A DNA stretch of 64,000 nt from G963663365 sp963663365. Its GTDB lineage: Bacteria; Hinthialibacterota; Hinthialibacteria; Hinthialibacterales; G963663365. The notes below the pieces were generated by a model. That model did not search any database and had not been told where the DNA came from. It saw only the letters and a list, made by a program, of their open reading frames with translations. The position numbers were made by a program, and so were the translations under genes. Positions 44,742-53,934 of this stretch are shown one piece after another. The stretch spans positions 2,418,001 through 2,482,000 of the forward strand of contig CAXXIH010000008.1 of the NCBI GenBank assembly GCA_963663365.2, read 5' to 3'. How positions within the stretch are numbered: position 1 is the first letter of the stretch; every line of letters begins with the position of its first letter.

Positions 44742-45941
44742 TCAAGACATGAACATCGAGTTGTACGTCAACCAGCGGAAGGTGAGGACCGTACAGAGAA
44801 GGCACATCCACCAGGAGGCGACCTGGGCGCCGTGGTAGCGGCGGAGTGCGTAGAGGATGCCGCATGCCATGAGGAGCGTCGTCAGTTTGAACATCGTGAG
44901 GAGTGCGGGGTTCTCGACGAGTTCGCTGCCCAGGGGGTTCATTTCGGTGAATCCGCCGGCCTGTTGGGCGACGAGCGTGCAAGCGAGGTCGAAGATGCCG
45001 AGGAGGATCAAGAGAACGACGCTTCGCACGACAACGGGTATTCCTTCACCTTCGGCATCGACTTCGGACCAGCGGGCACGATTTTGGGGGCGATAGTTCA
45101 AGAGTGTGCCACAGGCCGCGACGACCAGTCCCATGGCGAGCAGGGTGATTACGTACTTGACAGGTCGAGAGTTCCAGAAGGTGGAAGCGATGGCGGCCTC
45201 CTGGAGTGCCCTGTTCTGCTCAAGCACCTGCGCAATCCGTTCGATCTCGGGGCCTATCCGTTCCATGAGTTCGTGGGACGGTTCAAACGTTTCGACGATA
45301 CGTTGCCAGCTCGACTCATCCATGCGATGCGGCTCTTCTTCGAGAAGCCGAGCGAGTTTCTCTTCATGGGAATCGCCGGAGTCGAGGATCTCGACAACGA
45401 ACGCGGCGCTAACCTTGCTGAGCGTACAGCCTCGGAGCCCTTCACCAGCAATGATTGCGCCGTCGTTTTTCAGGTTGTGTTCCAGATGGCGTAATCCTAA
45501 CCGGTCTTGGAAGTCGGGCGATCTCTGTCCGCGGCGGCGATGGAAATCGGGACCACCACCCCACGCTCCGGGGCCGCCACCTCGGGGAGCAGAACCTTCT
45601 TTCCAGAACTCAGGGACGTCACCTCCAAGGCCGCGTCCGTCCCTCCTTCGGCCCGGGCCCCGTGGTCGACGCGGACTCTCCATGGCCTGAACGAACCACT
45701 CACTGATGGCCAACTGGTCATTCACCCAGAGGTCACTGCCACGCTTCTCAAGAATGTAAGGGGGCGGGAGGTATCGGCCATCAAGGATGACGTATCCCGA
45801 ATCGATCGTCTCACTTCGAGTGACTTCTTCGTCGCTCTTGTCTTTCTCTTGGGGTGAATGATCTTCCCGGGCGCTGAGCTCCCCCGATAGGAGGACTGCG
45901 CAGATCGCGATTCCGAGAGACGCTCGATTCCGATGCCTCAT
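44742..45941 (-). CDS. Exported membrane protein with DUF5658-like C-terminus
   Basis: The 399-residue protein has a signal peptide (about 1-24, ending LSA), an Arg/Gly-Pro-rich low-complexity stretch (about 90-130, RGPGRRRDGRG and similar), then a mixed region. The C-terminal 190 residues contain several hydrophobic helices with VVLLILLGIFDLACTLVA and FTEMNPLGSELVENP, typical of DUF5658, which is frequent in Planctomycetes. Function is unknown. The ATG at 45,941 has GGAGGAG 8 nt upstream. The last codons are duplicated at 44,151, suggesting local rearrangement. It is not coupled to a neighbour. Confidence 0.75.
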   Translation of the reverse strand: MRHRNRASLGIAICAVLLSGELSAREDHSPQEKDKSDEEVTRSETIDSGYVILDGRYLPPPYILEKRGSDLWVNDQLAISEWFVQAMESPRRPRGPGRRRDGRGLGGDVPEFWKEGSAPRGGGPGAWGGGPDFHRRRGQRSPDFQDRLGLRHLEHNLKNDGAIIAGEGLRGCTLSKVSAAFVVEILDSGDSHEEKLARLLEEEPHRMDESSWQRIVETFEPSHELMERIGPEIERIAQVLEQNRALQEAAIASTFWNSRPVKYVITLLAMGLVVAACGTLLNYRPQNRARWSEVDAEGEGIPVVVRSVVLLILLGIFDLACTLVAQQAGGFTEMNPLGSELVENPALLTMFKLTTLLMACGILYALRRYHGAQVASWWMCLLCTVLTFRWLTYNSMFMS

Positions 45942-46120
45942 CACATGATCTCCTCCGAGATTGCACACCAGGCCTGGTGCATCAGCCGCGAGACCTCTTC
46001 TCGTCATGCCATGCGGCCATGGAAACGGGCGGTCAGAACAGACCGATCCCACGAGGGATTAACCCCGCGGATGGTTGCAGGTTTCGGGGGAGTGAAATTT
46101 CTTGGCGAAACGAAGATTCG

Positions 46121-47830
46121 CTACTGCACCTCGGCAGCAAAGTATTTGGCCGTCAGGGGTTCGCCGGTGGCTTGTTCGACGAACTCGGGCCAGGGATTGC
46201 GGCGACCGGGAAAGAAGACCTTCCGGGTGAGGAACTGGCCGAAGTCCTTTCTGCCGTTGAAGCTCAGTTCGCTAGTCGGGCCGTGGTGATCGGCAAGGGT
46301 GGCGAGGGCGTGGCGGAGTTGGGCGGCGAAGAGTTCACCGAGCTGGTAATTGTGGTAATAGACGGGGGCGATGGTGAAATGGGGTTTGGCGGCCCAGTCG
46401 GGGTTGACGTGGCCGGGCGGACGGCGGAGCATCTGGAATCGCTCCTTGTAATCCCACCACAGGGTGTCGAGGGCTCGGTCAGGGTTCTCGTAGAGGACTT
46501 TTTCCATATGGAGCATGACGAGCGTCCAGCGGGTGAAGATGAGTTGCTCACGTCGCCGCTGCTCCTTGATGGCGTTGGCAAGTATGTCGACCTGTGCGGG
46601 ATCGGCGCCGGCGTAGGCGACGATCCAGGAGGGCGTTTTGGCCAAGGCGCCGAAAAGCATGGCGACGGCCTCGGTGGTGAAGATGTGGGCTGGTGCGCGA
46701 AGATTCCGTGGGAGGGAGGGATCGAGCCCAAGGTCGTAAACGGCGTGCCCCTGTTCGTGGAGCATGGTGTCCATCCACTCGGCCGTGGGCTTGATATTGC
46801 AGAGAGTCCGTACGTCGCCTTCTCGATCGATATCGGTGCAGAAGGCGTGCTGGTCCTTGCCTGGTCGCTCGTAGAGATCGCTGCGTTCGATCACACCGTC
46901 GATGGGCAGGCCGATGTCGGCATAGAACTGTCGGGCGATTTCGGTGATGTCCTCCTTCTTCTTCTGTTCGTAGAAGATGTCGAGATCGACGGCCTTGGAC
47001 GGTGGGGCCGCCTGGAAGAACGGGTTATCGTAGTGCCAGGGCATGATCTGGTCGACCTCGATGCCGAATCGCGCTGCGATCTCGGCGTCCATGGTCGCCT
47101 TCATTTCGGCGAAGGGATCGCGGGTCAGTGTTTCGAGTTCCTCAAAGATCGCCATCAGTTGTTCGGGGTCGTGCTCCTGCAGTTGGATCTCCATCTGCCA
47201 GTAGTTCTCGAAGTCGAGCGCCTTTGCAGCGCGGTTGCGGAGCTTGGCCAGTTCGACGATCTTGGGAGCGACGACAGCGCCGACCTGCTTGAGAGCTCGC
47301 CAGATCTTCTCGCGGCGGGCGGAGTCGTTTTCGTCGGCAAGCATTTCGAGGAGGTCATTGTTCGAGAAGGGTTTGCCGTCGAGACCTGCGCGAAAGGTGT
47401 TGAGCGATTTCTCGATCTCCGTGGAGAGGTCGACCAGCTCTTTGAGCATGGCAGGCGGGAGCTGGTTGCCACGAAAACTGAGTTCGGCGCGTCGGAGCGA
47501 GCGGGCTTGAATCGGAGTGAGCTGGTCGACGACGGAAAGGCAGCGTGTGATGCGGGCGTATGTTTCGGGATTGCTGTGGTACTCTCGTTCGGCAAGGGAG
47601 AGTGCGGCCGCCTCGTCGTAGTCTTCAGCCTTCCCTGAATTGGCGGCCTTCCATTGGGCGAGTGCCGCTGGGATTTCGAGCTTGGCCAGTTTCTTGTCGT
47701 ACTCCTGGAGAAAAGCAACAGCTTCGGCTTTCAATTGGGCATCTCCGGTTTCTTGAGCGCGGGTGGATATTCCGACTCCAGAGAGAATGGTCAGTGTGGC
47801 TAGAAGAATCAGAGTCTTTGAGGTATTCAT
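46121..47830 (-). CDS. Secreted M2/M3-type zinc metallopeptidase
   Basis: The 569-residue protein has a signal peptide (about 1-20, ending TRAQE). The zinc motif is DTMLHEQGHAVYDLG (His-Glu-x-x-His near residue 345), with a downstream Glu in FTTEAVAMLFG serving as the third ligand, as in gluzincins. The C-terminal PVYYHNYQLGELFAAQL resembles angiotensin-converting enzyme-like M2 and oligoendopeptidase-like M3 proteins. It would cleave oligopeptides outside the cytoplasm. Two ATGs, 47,845 and 47,830, are candidates; neither has a good Shine-Dalgarno, and the later one gives a normal signal peptide. It reads divergently from the small membrane protein gene at 47,980. Confidence 0.8.
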   Translation of the reverse strand: MNTSKTLILLATLTILSGVGISTRAQETGDAQLKAEAVAFLQEYDKKLAKLEIPAALAQWKAANSGKAEDYDEAAALSLAEREYHSNPETYARITRCLSVVDQLTPIQARSLRRAELSFRGNQLPPAMLKELVDLSTEIEKSLNTFRAGLDGKPFSNNDLLEMLADENDSARREKIWRALKQVGAVVAPKIVELAKLRNRAAKALDFENYWQMEIQLQEHDPEQLMAIFEELETLTRDPFAEMKATMDAEIAARFGIEVDQIMPWHYDNPFFQAAPPSKAVDLDIFYEQKKKEDITEIARQFYADIGLPIDGVIERSDLYERPGKDQHAFCTDIDREGDVRTLCNIKPTAEWMDTMLHEQGHAVYDLGLDPSLPRNLRAPAHIFTTEAVAMLFGALAKTPSWIVAYAGADPAQVDILANAIKEQRRREQLIFTRWTLVMLHMEKVLYENPDRALDTLWWDYKERFQMLRRPPGHVNPDWAAKPHFTIAPVYYHNYQLGELFAAQLRHALATLADHHGPTSELSFNGRKDFGQFLTRKVFFPGRRNPWPEFVEQATGEPLTAKYFAAEVQ

Positions 47831-47979
47831 GATGTCGGTCTGCATGTCAACGATTCGGGTGGTCGGTGTGGGGTGTGCGACTGTTCTACGGTTCTATTGC
47901 ATTGGGCGACCTCTGACAAGCCGGGAGTGTGCCAGACCATTGCCTTGCATTTCCGGATGATTCTGGGAGAATCGAGGCC

Positions 47980-48360
47980 ATGAAACTATTGCCGCAATAC
48001 TCACTTCGACTGATGTTGACGATCACGACGCTGGTGGCCGGGGTGTTTTCAATTATGGGGTTGGCAGCACGGGGGCACGACTGGGCGATCGGCGTCAGTG
48101 TCGCGGTTCTGGGCCTTGCAATGGCTTTTGTGACGTACGCGGTGTTTTTCGGCATTCTGTGGGTGTTTTCGCTGGCGGCGTCACCCGTGTTGAATCGCCG
48201 AGTTCCTGCCGGTCCAACGGTGGTGGTCGGATCGGCGAGTCCCTTTGTTGATGCGTCGCGACAGGAGGCAGTGGTTGAAAGTGCTGTCGATGCGATCGTT
48301 GTCGAAGCCAAGGAGGCGGACGGAACGGTGGATACGGATGGAGAGGATCGCCCGACATGA
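47980..48360 (+). CDS. Small membrane protein, first gene of an ABC operon
   Basis: The 126-residue protein begins MKLLPQYSLRLMLTITTLVAGVFS. Planctomycete proteins often carry such an N-terminal QFSLRTLL-type helix. A second helix (about 36-58, WAIGVSVAVLGLAMAFVTYAVFF) follows, and the C-terminal 50 residues are soluble, Val/Ala/Glu-rich. GGGAG lies 10 nt upstream. Its stop overlaps the next start as ATGA, so it is translated with the large protein. I do not recognise a defined family beyond this type of N-terminus. Confidence 0.65.
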   Translation: MKLLPQYSLRLMLTITTLVAGVFSIMGLAARGHDWAIGVSVAVLGLAMAFVTYAVFFGILWVFSLAASPVLNRRVPAGPTVVVGSASPFVDASRQEAVVESAVDAIVVEAKEADGTVDTDGEDRPT

Positions 48361-50477
48361 GCGGTGGGTATGAGGCAGAAGTGGCCTTGGGACAGGCGAG
48401 GCTCGGTGCCCTTCGAGGGCGTTGGCGTATGGCCCTGCTGCTGGTGATGATGATGGGAACGCATCCCGGTTTGGCATGGGGCCAGTCGGGGGCCACCCAC
48501 CCCAACCAAGGCGGCCAACTTCGCCTCGACGTGGACACACGCTGGCCCGACGGTCCGGGTTATCGTCCGGTTCGGGTTACGGTGACTCCGCTGGTGCCGG
48601 TGGCAGCGAATCGGACGCTTGTTTTCGAGTTCACGACCAGCCTTTTCGGATTGCACGAGGGTGAAGACCGGTGTGTTGTGGCGCAGGAGATCAAGTTGCC
48701 TGCGGGTACAAGGCCGGTCACAACAACGATCGCAATACCCTATGTTGTGGGGTACGACGAGTACGAATATCGAGTTGGCGAGGGGGGGCTCTTAATCCCT
48801 GGTCTTGTCGGACGCGGTTCGTTCCAACGGCATTCGTTGGAGGAAAACACTCCGCGGGTGCTGTTCGTGTCGGAGCAGGCGGCCAATTCCGGGAGTCCCG
48901 GGATTGTGGTGTCGGTGCCAGTCGAGCAATCAGGCGATGACTTCAGCCAGTATGAGCTGCGGGCGTTCACGATGGCAGATGCCAAGAACTTGCCCGCTCG
49001 CTGGATCGACTACTCGGCGTTGGATATGGTTTGTCTGTCGTTTGCGGATCTGCAGGATCTGAATGGCAACCGACCGGAAGTGTTTCGCGCTCTTCTCGAA
49101 TGGACTGCGGCTGGAGGGAACCTGCTTGTTTTCGGTATCGATGCCGTGACCGAACAACGCCTTGTTCTGGAGGAACTTCTCGGTTTGCCGCCGAGTTCTC
49201 TCTTGGAGACGGGATGGCGTCCACCGGATTTGGAGCAGTACGGCAGGTCGGTAAACGGGTTTTTCCCTGGTCAGGCAAGTCCCTACGACAACCCCATATT
49301 TGTCCAGCAGGACATAAGTGTTGGGGACATGACAGAGGACGCGTCGAAGAAGAGGAAGGGGTTGCCGAGTCCGCCTGATGTTTTCCCGTTTGTATCGCGA
49401 CCGTATGAGATGGGAACCGTGGTGGCGATTACATCGGACGCGCCCTGTGAGGAGGATCTGTGGTTCTGGGGATGGCTGTGCAATCATCTGACGAGTGCAC
49501 GGGTGATCTGGCCTCAGCGGCACGGGTTCTCACGTGTCTACGGCACGCCGGAGTTCTATCGATTTCTGGTTCCAGGTGTCGGCAAGGCACCGCTCAACGC
49601 GTTTCGCGTTTTGATTACGCTCTTCGTCCTGGCGATCGGTCCGATCAACTACTTCGTGTTGCGCCAGTTGCGACGACTTCACCTCCTGGTGGTCACCGTG
49701 CCCGTCAGCGCGGCGGGGATCACCTTGGCCCTCTTTGCCTACGCGATCCTCTCCGACGGGCTCGATACACGAGTTCGCGTGCGCAGCGTAACCCAGGTCA
49801 ATCAACAGACGGGGCAAACGGTGTGCTGGGCTCGCCTGTCGTACTACGCGGGACTTGCGCCGCGTGACGGGTTGGTCTTTTCGGAAGACGTGGTAGTGCA
49901 CCCGTTGGTCGCCGACGATGGCGATTACGGAAGCGGTTACCGCGAGTTGCGTTGGCACGACGGACAGCGAATGACGACCGGCTGGCTTCGTTCCCGCACG
50001 CCAACTCAGTACGTGACCGTCCGTTCCCGACAAACGGAGATCGGGCTCGACGTGGGACAGGCCGCCGATGGTGTGCTGCCGATTACCAACCGGCTTGGCA
50101 CCGACGTGGAGTTCTTGATAGTTCGCGACGAGAAGAACAACCTCTATTGGACTCGCAGTCTTGCGGTCGGAAAGCGGACCGATGCGGAACGTGTGGGGCT
50201 GGATGATGCGGTATCGGCACTCATGGAAACCGTTCAAGCATGCGACATGCTCCCTCCTCCACGCATGAATAACCAGGTCTATGTGGAGTTGAATAAGAAG
50301 GGCCCGAAGGGGCTCATGGAAGGAGTCATTACCGATCTCAGCCTGCCTTCCAATGGTCTGAGCTCGCTCGAACCCAGGAGTTATGTGGCGATCGTTCCTT
50401 TCAGCCCGGAGGTGGAACTGGGAATTTCACCAGCGACTCCCGTGGCTTCTCTTCATCTGGTGGTGGGGTCGTGGTAA
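48357..50477 (+). CDS. Large exported/membrane protein of an ABC operon
   Basis: The 706-residue protein starts by ATGA overlap with the previous gene. An internal hydrophobic stretch (MALLLVMMMGTHPGLAWG at about 25-42) may be the real signal peptide, with a start at 48,429. The middle carries WIDYSALDMVCLSFADLQ and LLEWTAAGGNLLVFG, the GATase1-like motif of GldG-like and DUF4350-type proteins. Two TM helices lie near 415-465 (ITLFVLAIGPINYFVL and LLVVTVPVSAAGITLAL). It would sit in the membrane with its bulk outside. It lies 10 bp before the ATPase gene, suggesting the same complex. The function is unknown. Confidence 0.65.
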   Translation: MSGGYEAEVALGQARLGALRGRWRMALLLVMMMGTHPGLAWGQSGATHPNQGGQLRLDVDTRWPDGPGYRPVRVTVTPLVPVAANRTLVFEFTTSLFGLHEGEDRCVVAQEIKLPAGTRPVTTTIAIPYVVGYDEYEYRVGEGGLLIPGLVGRGSFQRHSLEENTPRVLFVSEQAANSGSPGIVVSVPVEQSGDDFSQYELRAFTMADAKNLPARWIDYSALDMVCLSFADLQDLNGNRPEVFRALLEWTAAGGNLLVFGIDAVTEQRLVLEELLGLPPSSLLETGWRPPDLEQYGRSVNGFFPGQASPYDNPIFVQQDISVGDMTEDASKKRKGLPSPPDVFPFVSRPYEMGTVVAITSDAPCEEDLWFWGWLCNHLTSARVIWPQRHGFSRVYGTPEFYRFLVPGVGKAPLNAFRVLITLFVLAIGPINYFVLRQLRRLHLLVVTVPVSAAGITLALFAYAILSDGLDTRVRVRSVTQVNQQTGQTVCWARLSYYAGLAPRDGLVFSEDVVVHPLVADDGDYGSGYRELRWHDGQRMTTGWLRSRTPTQYVTVRSRQTEIGLDVGQAADGVLPITNRLGTDVEFLIVRDEKNNLYWTRSLAVGKRTDAERVGLDDAVSALMETVQACDMLPPPRMNNQVYVELNKKGPKGLMEGVITDLSLPSNGLSSLEPRSYVAIVPFSPEVELGISPATPVASLHLVVGSW

Positions 50478-50487
50478 AGGCGAGTTG

Positions 50488-51435
50488 ATGAACGATTGCC
50501 AACCTATGATCGAGCTGCGGAAGTTGCACCGGTTCTTTGGAAAGACGCGCGCCGTCAACAATGTCTCCTTCCAGGTCGGTCGCGGGCAGGTGTTCGGCTA
50601 TATCGGGCCGAACGGTGCGGGGAAGACGACGAGCATGCGGATTCTGGCAACGCTCGATCTCCCCACGGCCGGCGATGCCTTCGTCGACGGCTTCTCGGTG
50701 GTGAACGATCCCGATCGCGTACGCGGACGACTCGGATTCATGCCGGATTACTTCACGACCTACTCGAACGTCGACGTGCGGGAGTACCTCGATTTCTTCG
50801 CGCGGGCCTACCATCTTTACGGCAAAGACCGGAAGCGGGCGATCGAACGGGTGATGAGCTTCACGGGGCTAGATGTGTTGGCCCACAAGCCGATCGACGG
50901 GCTGTCAAAAGGAATGAAGCAGAGACTCTGCCTGGGGCGGGCGTTGATCCACGATCCGCCGGTGATGGTCCTGGACGAACCGGCAGCGGGGCTGGACCCG
51001 CGAGCCAGGATCGAACTGCGGGTGATGATCCGGGCATTGGCCGACGAGGGGAAGTCGATTCTGATCAGTTCCCACATTCTCACCGAGTTGGCCGAGGTCT
51101 GCGATCTGGTGGGAATTGTTGAACGGGGTTCCTTGGTCACCATGGGGAGCGTCGAGGAGATCCAGAATGGATTGCGCCAGGAGAAGAATCTCGTGGCGGT
51201 CCGTGTTCTTGGGGGAGTGGATGGGCTTGCGGAATGGTTGAACGAGCGTTCTGGAGTCGGCCAGGTGAAGGTTGATGGCAGTGTGGTTCGATTCGAGTTG
51301 GCGGGTGATGAAGCGGCCGAGGCGGATCTTCTTCGAGCGATGATCCATGACGGATTTCGTGTTGTCGCCTTTGGTGCGCAGCAGGGGACGTTGGAGGACG
51401 TGTTCATGCAGGTAACGAAGGGGTTGGTGCAATGA
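50488..51435 (+). CDS. ABC transporter ATP-binding protein
   Basis: The 315-residue protein has Walker A GPNGAGKT (40-47), signature LSKGMKQR (about 138-145), Walker B VMVLDEPAAGLDP (about 160) and an H-loop in ILISSHILTEL. It belongs to the drug/polysaccharide-export ATPases that pair with ABC-2 permeases. A C-terminal domain of about 80 residues follows. It overlaps the permease gene by 4 bp (ATGA), and the large exported protein is 10 bp upstream. The start at 50,488 leaves out an upstream extension that overlaps the previous gene; GGCGAG lies 6-7 nt before it. Confidence 0.9.
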   Translation: MNDCQPMIELRKLHRFFGKTRAVNNVSFQVGRGQVFGYIGPNGAGKTTSMRILATLDLPTAGDAFVDGFSVVNDPDRVRGRLGFMPDYFTTYSNVDVREYLDFFARAYHLYGKDRKRAIERVMSFTGLDVLAHKPIDGLSKGMKQRLCLGRALIHDPPVMVLDEPAAGLDPRARIELRVMIRALADEGKSILISSHILTELAEVCDLVGIVERGSLVTMGSVEEIQNGLRQEKNLVAVRVLGGVDGLAEWLNERSGVGQVKVDGSVVRFELAGDEAAEADLLRAMIHDGFRVVAFGAQQGTLEDVFMQVTKGLVQ

Positions 51436-53072
51436 GCGGGGAACCAGCCACAACTGTTTCGGACGAACGGCATGAGACGCCAGCGACCAGCCGGATCGAC
51501 CGCGTTTTCGAGTGGATGGGGGAGCGGTTCAATCCGATCCTGGTGAAGGAATCTCGTCAGGCGTTGAAGAGCCGGCAGTTCATGCTCGCTTTCGGACTGC
51601 TTCTGATCGCGGCCTGGGGCTGGTCGTTTTTGGGGATCGTGGTGTTCGAGGTGGGGGCAGGTTATCGTCAGGCTGGCCCGGAGATGTTCATGGGCTACTA
51701 CTCCATTCTCGCGGCTGCAGTGGGACTGTTCGTTCCGTTCAGCGCTTTTCGATCGTTGGCCAGCGAACGGGAGGATCGGACCTATGAATTGCTGTCGATC
51801 ACGGGATTGAGTCCAAGACAGATTGTGAGCGGAAAGTTGGGCAGCGCCGTCATTCAGATGGTGATCTACGCGTCGGCGATCGTTCCATGCCTGGCCTTCA
51901 CCTATTTGCTTCGCGGCATCTCGATGCCGATGATCGTGTTCGTTTTCGGCTACACGATTCTCGGTTCGCTCGGCCTTGCCATCATCGGGTTGTTTGCGGG
52001 CACGCTGACGAGCGAGAAGCATTGGCAGATGCTGCTTTCGGTCGTGGTGATCGCGGGACTGCTGATCGTGTTCATGACGACGATCGCGTGGACGGGTGAA
52101 GTCATTGACGACGGCGATTCCATGTTTCGCGACTGGGAGTTCTGGGGCACCATTGCCGGGTTTCTTACGGCCTACGCGAGCTATGCGGCGCTGGTGTTTT
52201 ACGCTGCGGTGGCGCAGATTACGTTCGTGAGCGACAACCGAGCGACGAAGTTGCGTGTGATCATGCTGATCCAGCACGCGTGCCTGGTGGGTTGGTTCGG
52301 CTGGATCTTCCTGGCACTGACCGACAGGGAGATCCAGGTGCTCTATGTGTTTCTGTGTCTGGCAGCGTTTCACTGGGGAGTGATGGGGGCGATGATGACG
52401 GGCGAATGGCCGGAGTTGTCGATGCGGGTGAAGCGGGGGCTTCCGCAGAGCTTCTTGGGCCGAGCGTTTCTCACATGGTTCAATCCGGGGCCAGGGACGG
52501 GGTACATGTTTGCCTGTTGCGGTGTGATCGGGGCAAGCGTGACGGTTCTGGTGTTGTTGGTGTTGGGGAGGTTCGTCGGGGGAATTCGTGGCGGAAACCT
52601 GGAGAGTATCACGGGCATGTGCGTTCTGGTGCCGGGCTATGTAATCGCGTACCTGGGAACGGGGCTGTTGTTGGTTCGCTTCCTTCGACGGTTTGGCACG
52701 GCGACCATATTCGCCTCGGTGCTTGTCCAGGTTCTGCTCGTAACGGCGGGAACGGCGGGGCCGTTCATTCTCGAATCGATCGTCGATCCGGGCCGCTCGG
52801 GCGGGTATTCTCTGCTTCAGATCACGAATCCGTTTTGGTCTATCGAGCACGTGGCCGACCGGAATTCGCTCCCCATTGAAGGCCCGTTGATGGTGGGACT
52901 GGTTGGCTTTGCTGCCCTTGTAGTCTTCACTCTTAATCTGCCGAGCATTCTCCACGAGGTTCGCCAGGTGCGGATCGCGAAGCCGAAGCGAGTGGCAGAG
53001 GAGGATGAGACACTTGCGGTAGAGACGCATCCCCCTGAGCCGGTGCAGGTGAGCCCATGGGATGTGGAGTAG
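51432..53072 (+). CDS. ABC transporter permease (ABC-2 type)
   Basis: The 546-residue protein has an N-terminal NPILVKESRQALKSRQFMLAF, typical of the ABC-2/gliding-motility permease N-terminus in Planctomycetes. About 12 hydrophobic segments follow (for example WGWSFLGIVVFEVGAG, LLSVVVIAGLLIVFM, LVLLVLGRFVGG). The SFRSLASEREDRTYELLSITGLSPRQIV motif is the standard cytoplasmic element by which ABC-2 permeases of this type couple to the ATPase. It is the last gene of the operon. The C-terminal 30 residues are soluble and charged. Confidence 0.85.
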   Translation: MSGEPATTVSDERHETPATSRIDRVFEWMGERFNPILVKESRQALKSRQFMLAFGLLLIAAWGWSFLGIVVFEVGAGYRQAGPEMFMGYYSILAAAVGLFVPFSAFRSLASEREDRTYELLSITGLSPRQIVSGKLGSAVIQMVIYASAIVPCLAFTYLLRGISMPMIVFVFGYTILGSLGLAIIGLFAGTLTSEKHWQMLLSVVVIAGLLIVFMTTIAWTGEVIDDGDSMFRDWEFWGTIAGFLTAYASYAALVFYAAVAQITFVSDNRATKLRVIMLIQHACLVGWFGWIFLALTDREIQVLYVFLCLAAFHWGVMGAMMTGEWPELSMRVKRGLPQSFLGRAFLTWFNPGPGTGYMFACCGVIGASVTVLVLLVLGRFVGGIRGGNLESITGMCVLVPGYVIAYLGTGLLLVRFLRRFGTATIFASVLVQVLLVTAGTAGPFILESIVDPGRSGGYSLLQITNPFWSIEHVADRNSLPIEGPLMVGLVGFAALVVFTLNLPSILHEVRQVRIAKPKRVAEEDETLAVETHPPEPVQVSPWDVE

Positions 53073-53110
53073 AGGTCAGACGACAGGGTTCGGGGTTCAG
53101 AAGGTAGGCA

Positions 53111-53905
53111 ATGAGCTACAATCACGCTTGCAAGGCCGGCAACCGCGCCGACGTGTGGAAGCACTTCTGGCTCTGCGAGGTAGTCAATCGCCTGCGCCCC
53201 GATTCGACGGGGTGTGTTTCCGTGCTCGATACGCACTGCGGCGCGGGGCTCTACAATCGCCACAACGCGGAACAATGGGACGACGGCATTGGCCGGTTTG
53301 CCGGTGGTGCGGTCGGCACGCTGGGCTGCTTCGGACGTGTTGCCGCACCCTATCTGCAACGAAACCTGTATCTAGGATCGTGGCTGTTGGCCGCAGAAGT
53401 CCTCAAACGGAGGAACATCGAGTTTCGGATCCACGGCTGCGACGTTGCAACTGAAGCGGAAGAGGCGTTCTGCAATTTAGGCCCGGAAGTTGCCCTCGGG
53501 GGCAGTTACCAGTTCACGCGGGGAGACGGTTATGCGGTCGCAGCTCGCGGCGAGCCGCAGTCGCTCGTATTCCTCGATCCGCCCTACTCACCTGATGCGG
53601 AGCAGGACTGGCAGACTCTTGCTCGTTTGATCCCCGATCTGAAATCGTCAGCGGATGTGGTTGCCGTATGGTATCCGATCGACGATCGTACCGAACGTCA
53701 ACGACTTCTGGCAAGCTGCTCGCTCCTCCGGCACGAAGTCTCGTGGGAGCAGTCCACGGAAGATTTGCACGAGACAATGACGGGGTGTGGGTTTGGGATT
53801 TGGGCCGGGGAGAAACCCGAACTCCAGGAAACAGAGCAGACGGCTCATGGCGTTGCGGAGACACTTGGCGGCACGTACGCCACACGCGCACCGGGCGACG
53901 CCTGA
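53111..53905 (+). CDS. rlmJ: RlmJ-like 23S rRNA adenine-N6 methyltransferase
   Basis: The 264-residue protein begins MSYNHACKAGNRADVWKH, the RlmJ N-terminal signature, followed by LDTHCGAGLYN (SAM motif) and LVFLDPPYSPDA with the DPPY catalytic motif of N6-adenine methyltransferases. RlmJ modifies A2030 of 23S rRNA. Length agrees with E. coli (280). It starts 39 bp after the permease, but its product does not suggest a link to the transporter. The Shine-Dalgarno is weak. Confidence 0.8.
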   Translation: MSYNHACKAGNRADVWKHFWLCEVVNRLRPDSTGCVSVLDTHCGAGLYNRHNAEQWDDGIGRFAGGAVGTLGCFGRVAAPYLQRNLYLGSWLLAAEVLKRRNIEFRIHGCDVATEAEEAFCNLGPEVALGGSYQFTRGDGYAVAARGEPQSLVFLDPPYSPDAEQDWQTLARLIPDLKSSADVVAVWYPIDDRTERQRLLASCSLLRHEVSWEQSTEDLHETMTGCGFGIWAGEKPELQETEQTAHGVAETLGGTYATRAPGDA

Positions 53906-53934
53906 ATCGACGATAGCCAGATCGTGCCAAACTG

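Noticed and set aside
44637..45494. A 285-codon open frame on the plus strand
   Set aside because: It is the antisense of the DUF5658-like gene, which has a signal peptide, a Shine-Dalgarno and family motifs.
45977..47638. A 553-codon open frame on the plus strand
   Set aside because: It is the antisense of the M2/M3-type metallopeptidase. Its composition is Gly/Val/Asp-biased in the way GC-rich shadows are, and it has no domain.
50817..53030. A 737-codon open frame on the minus strand
   Set aside because: It is antisense to the ABC ATPase and permease, which have clear Walker and permease motifs. The shadow is rich in His, Arg and Gln and has no recognisable fold.
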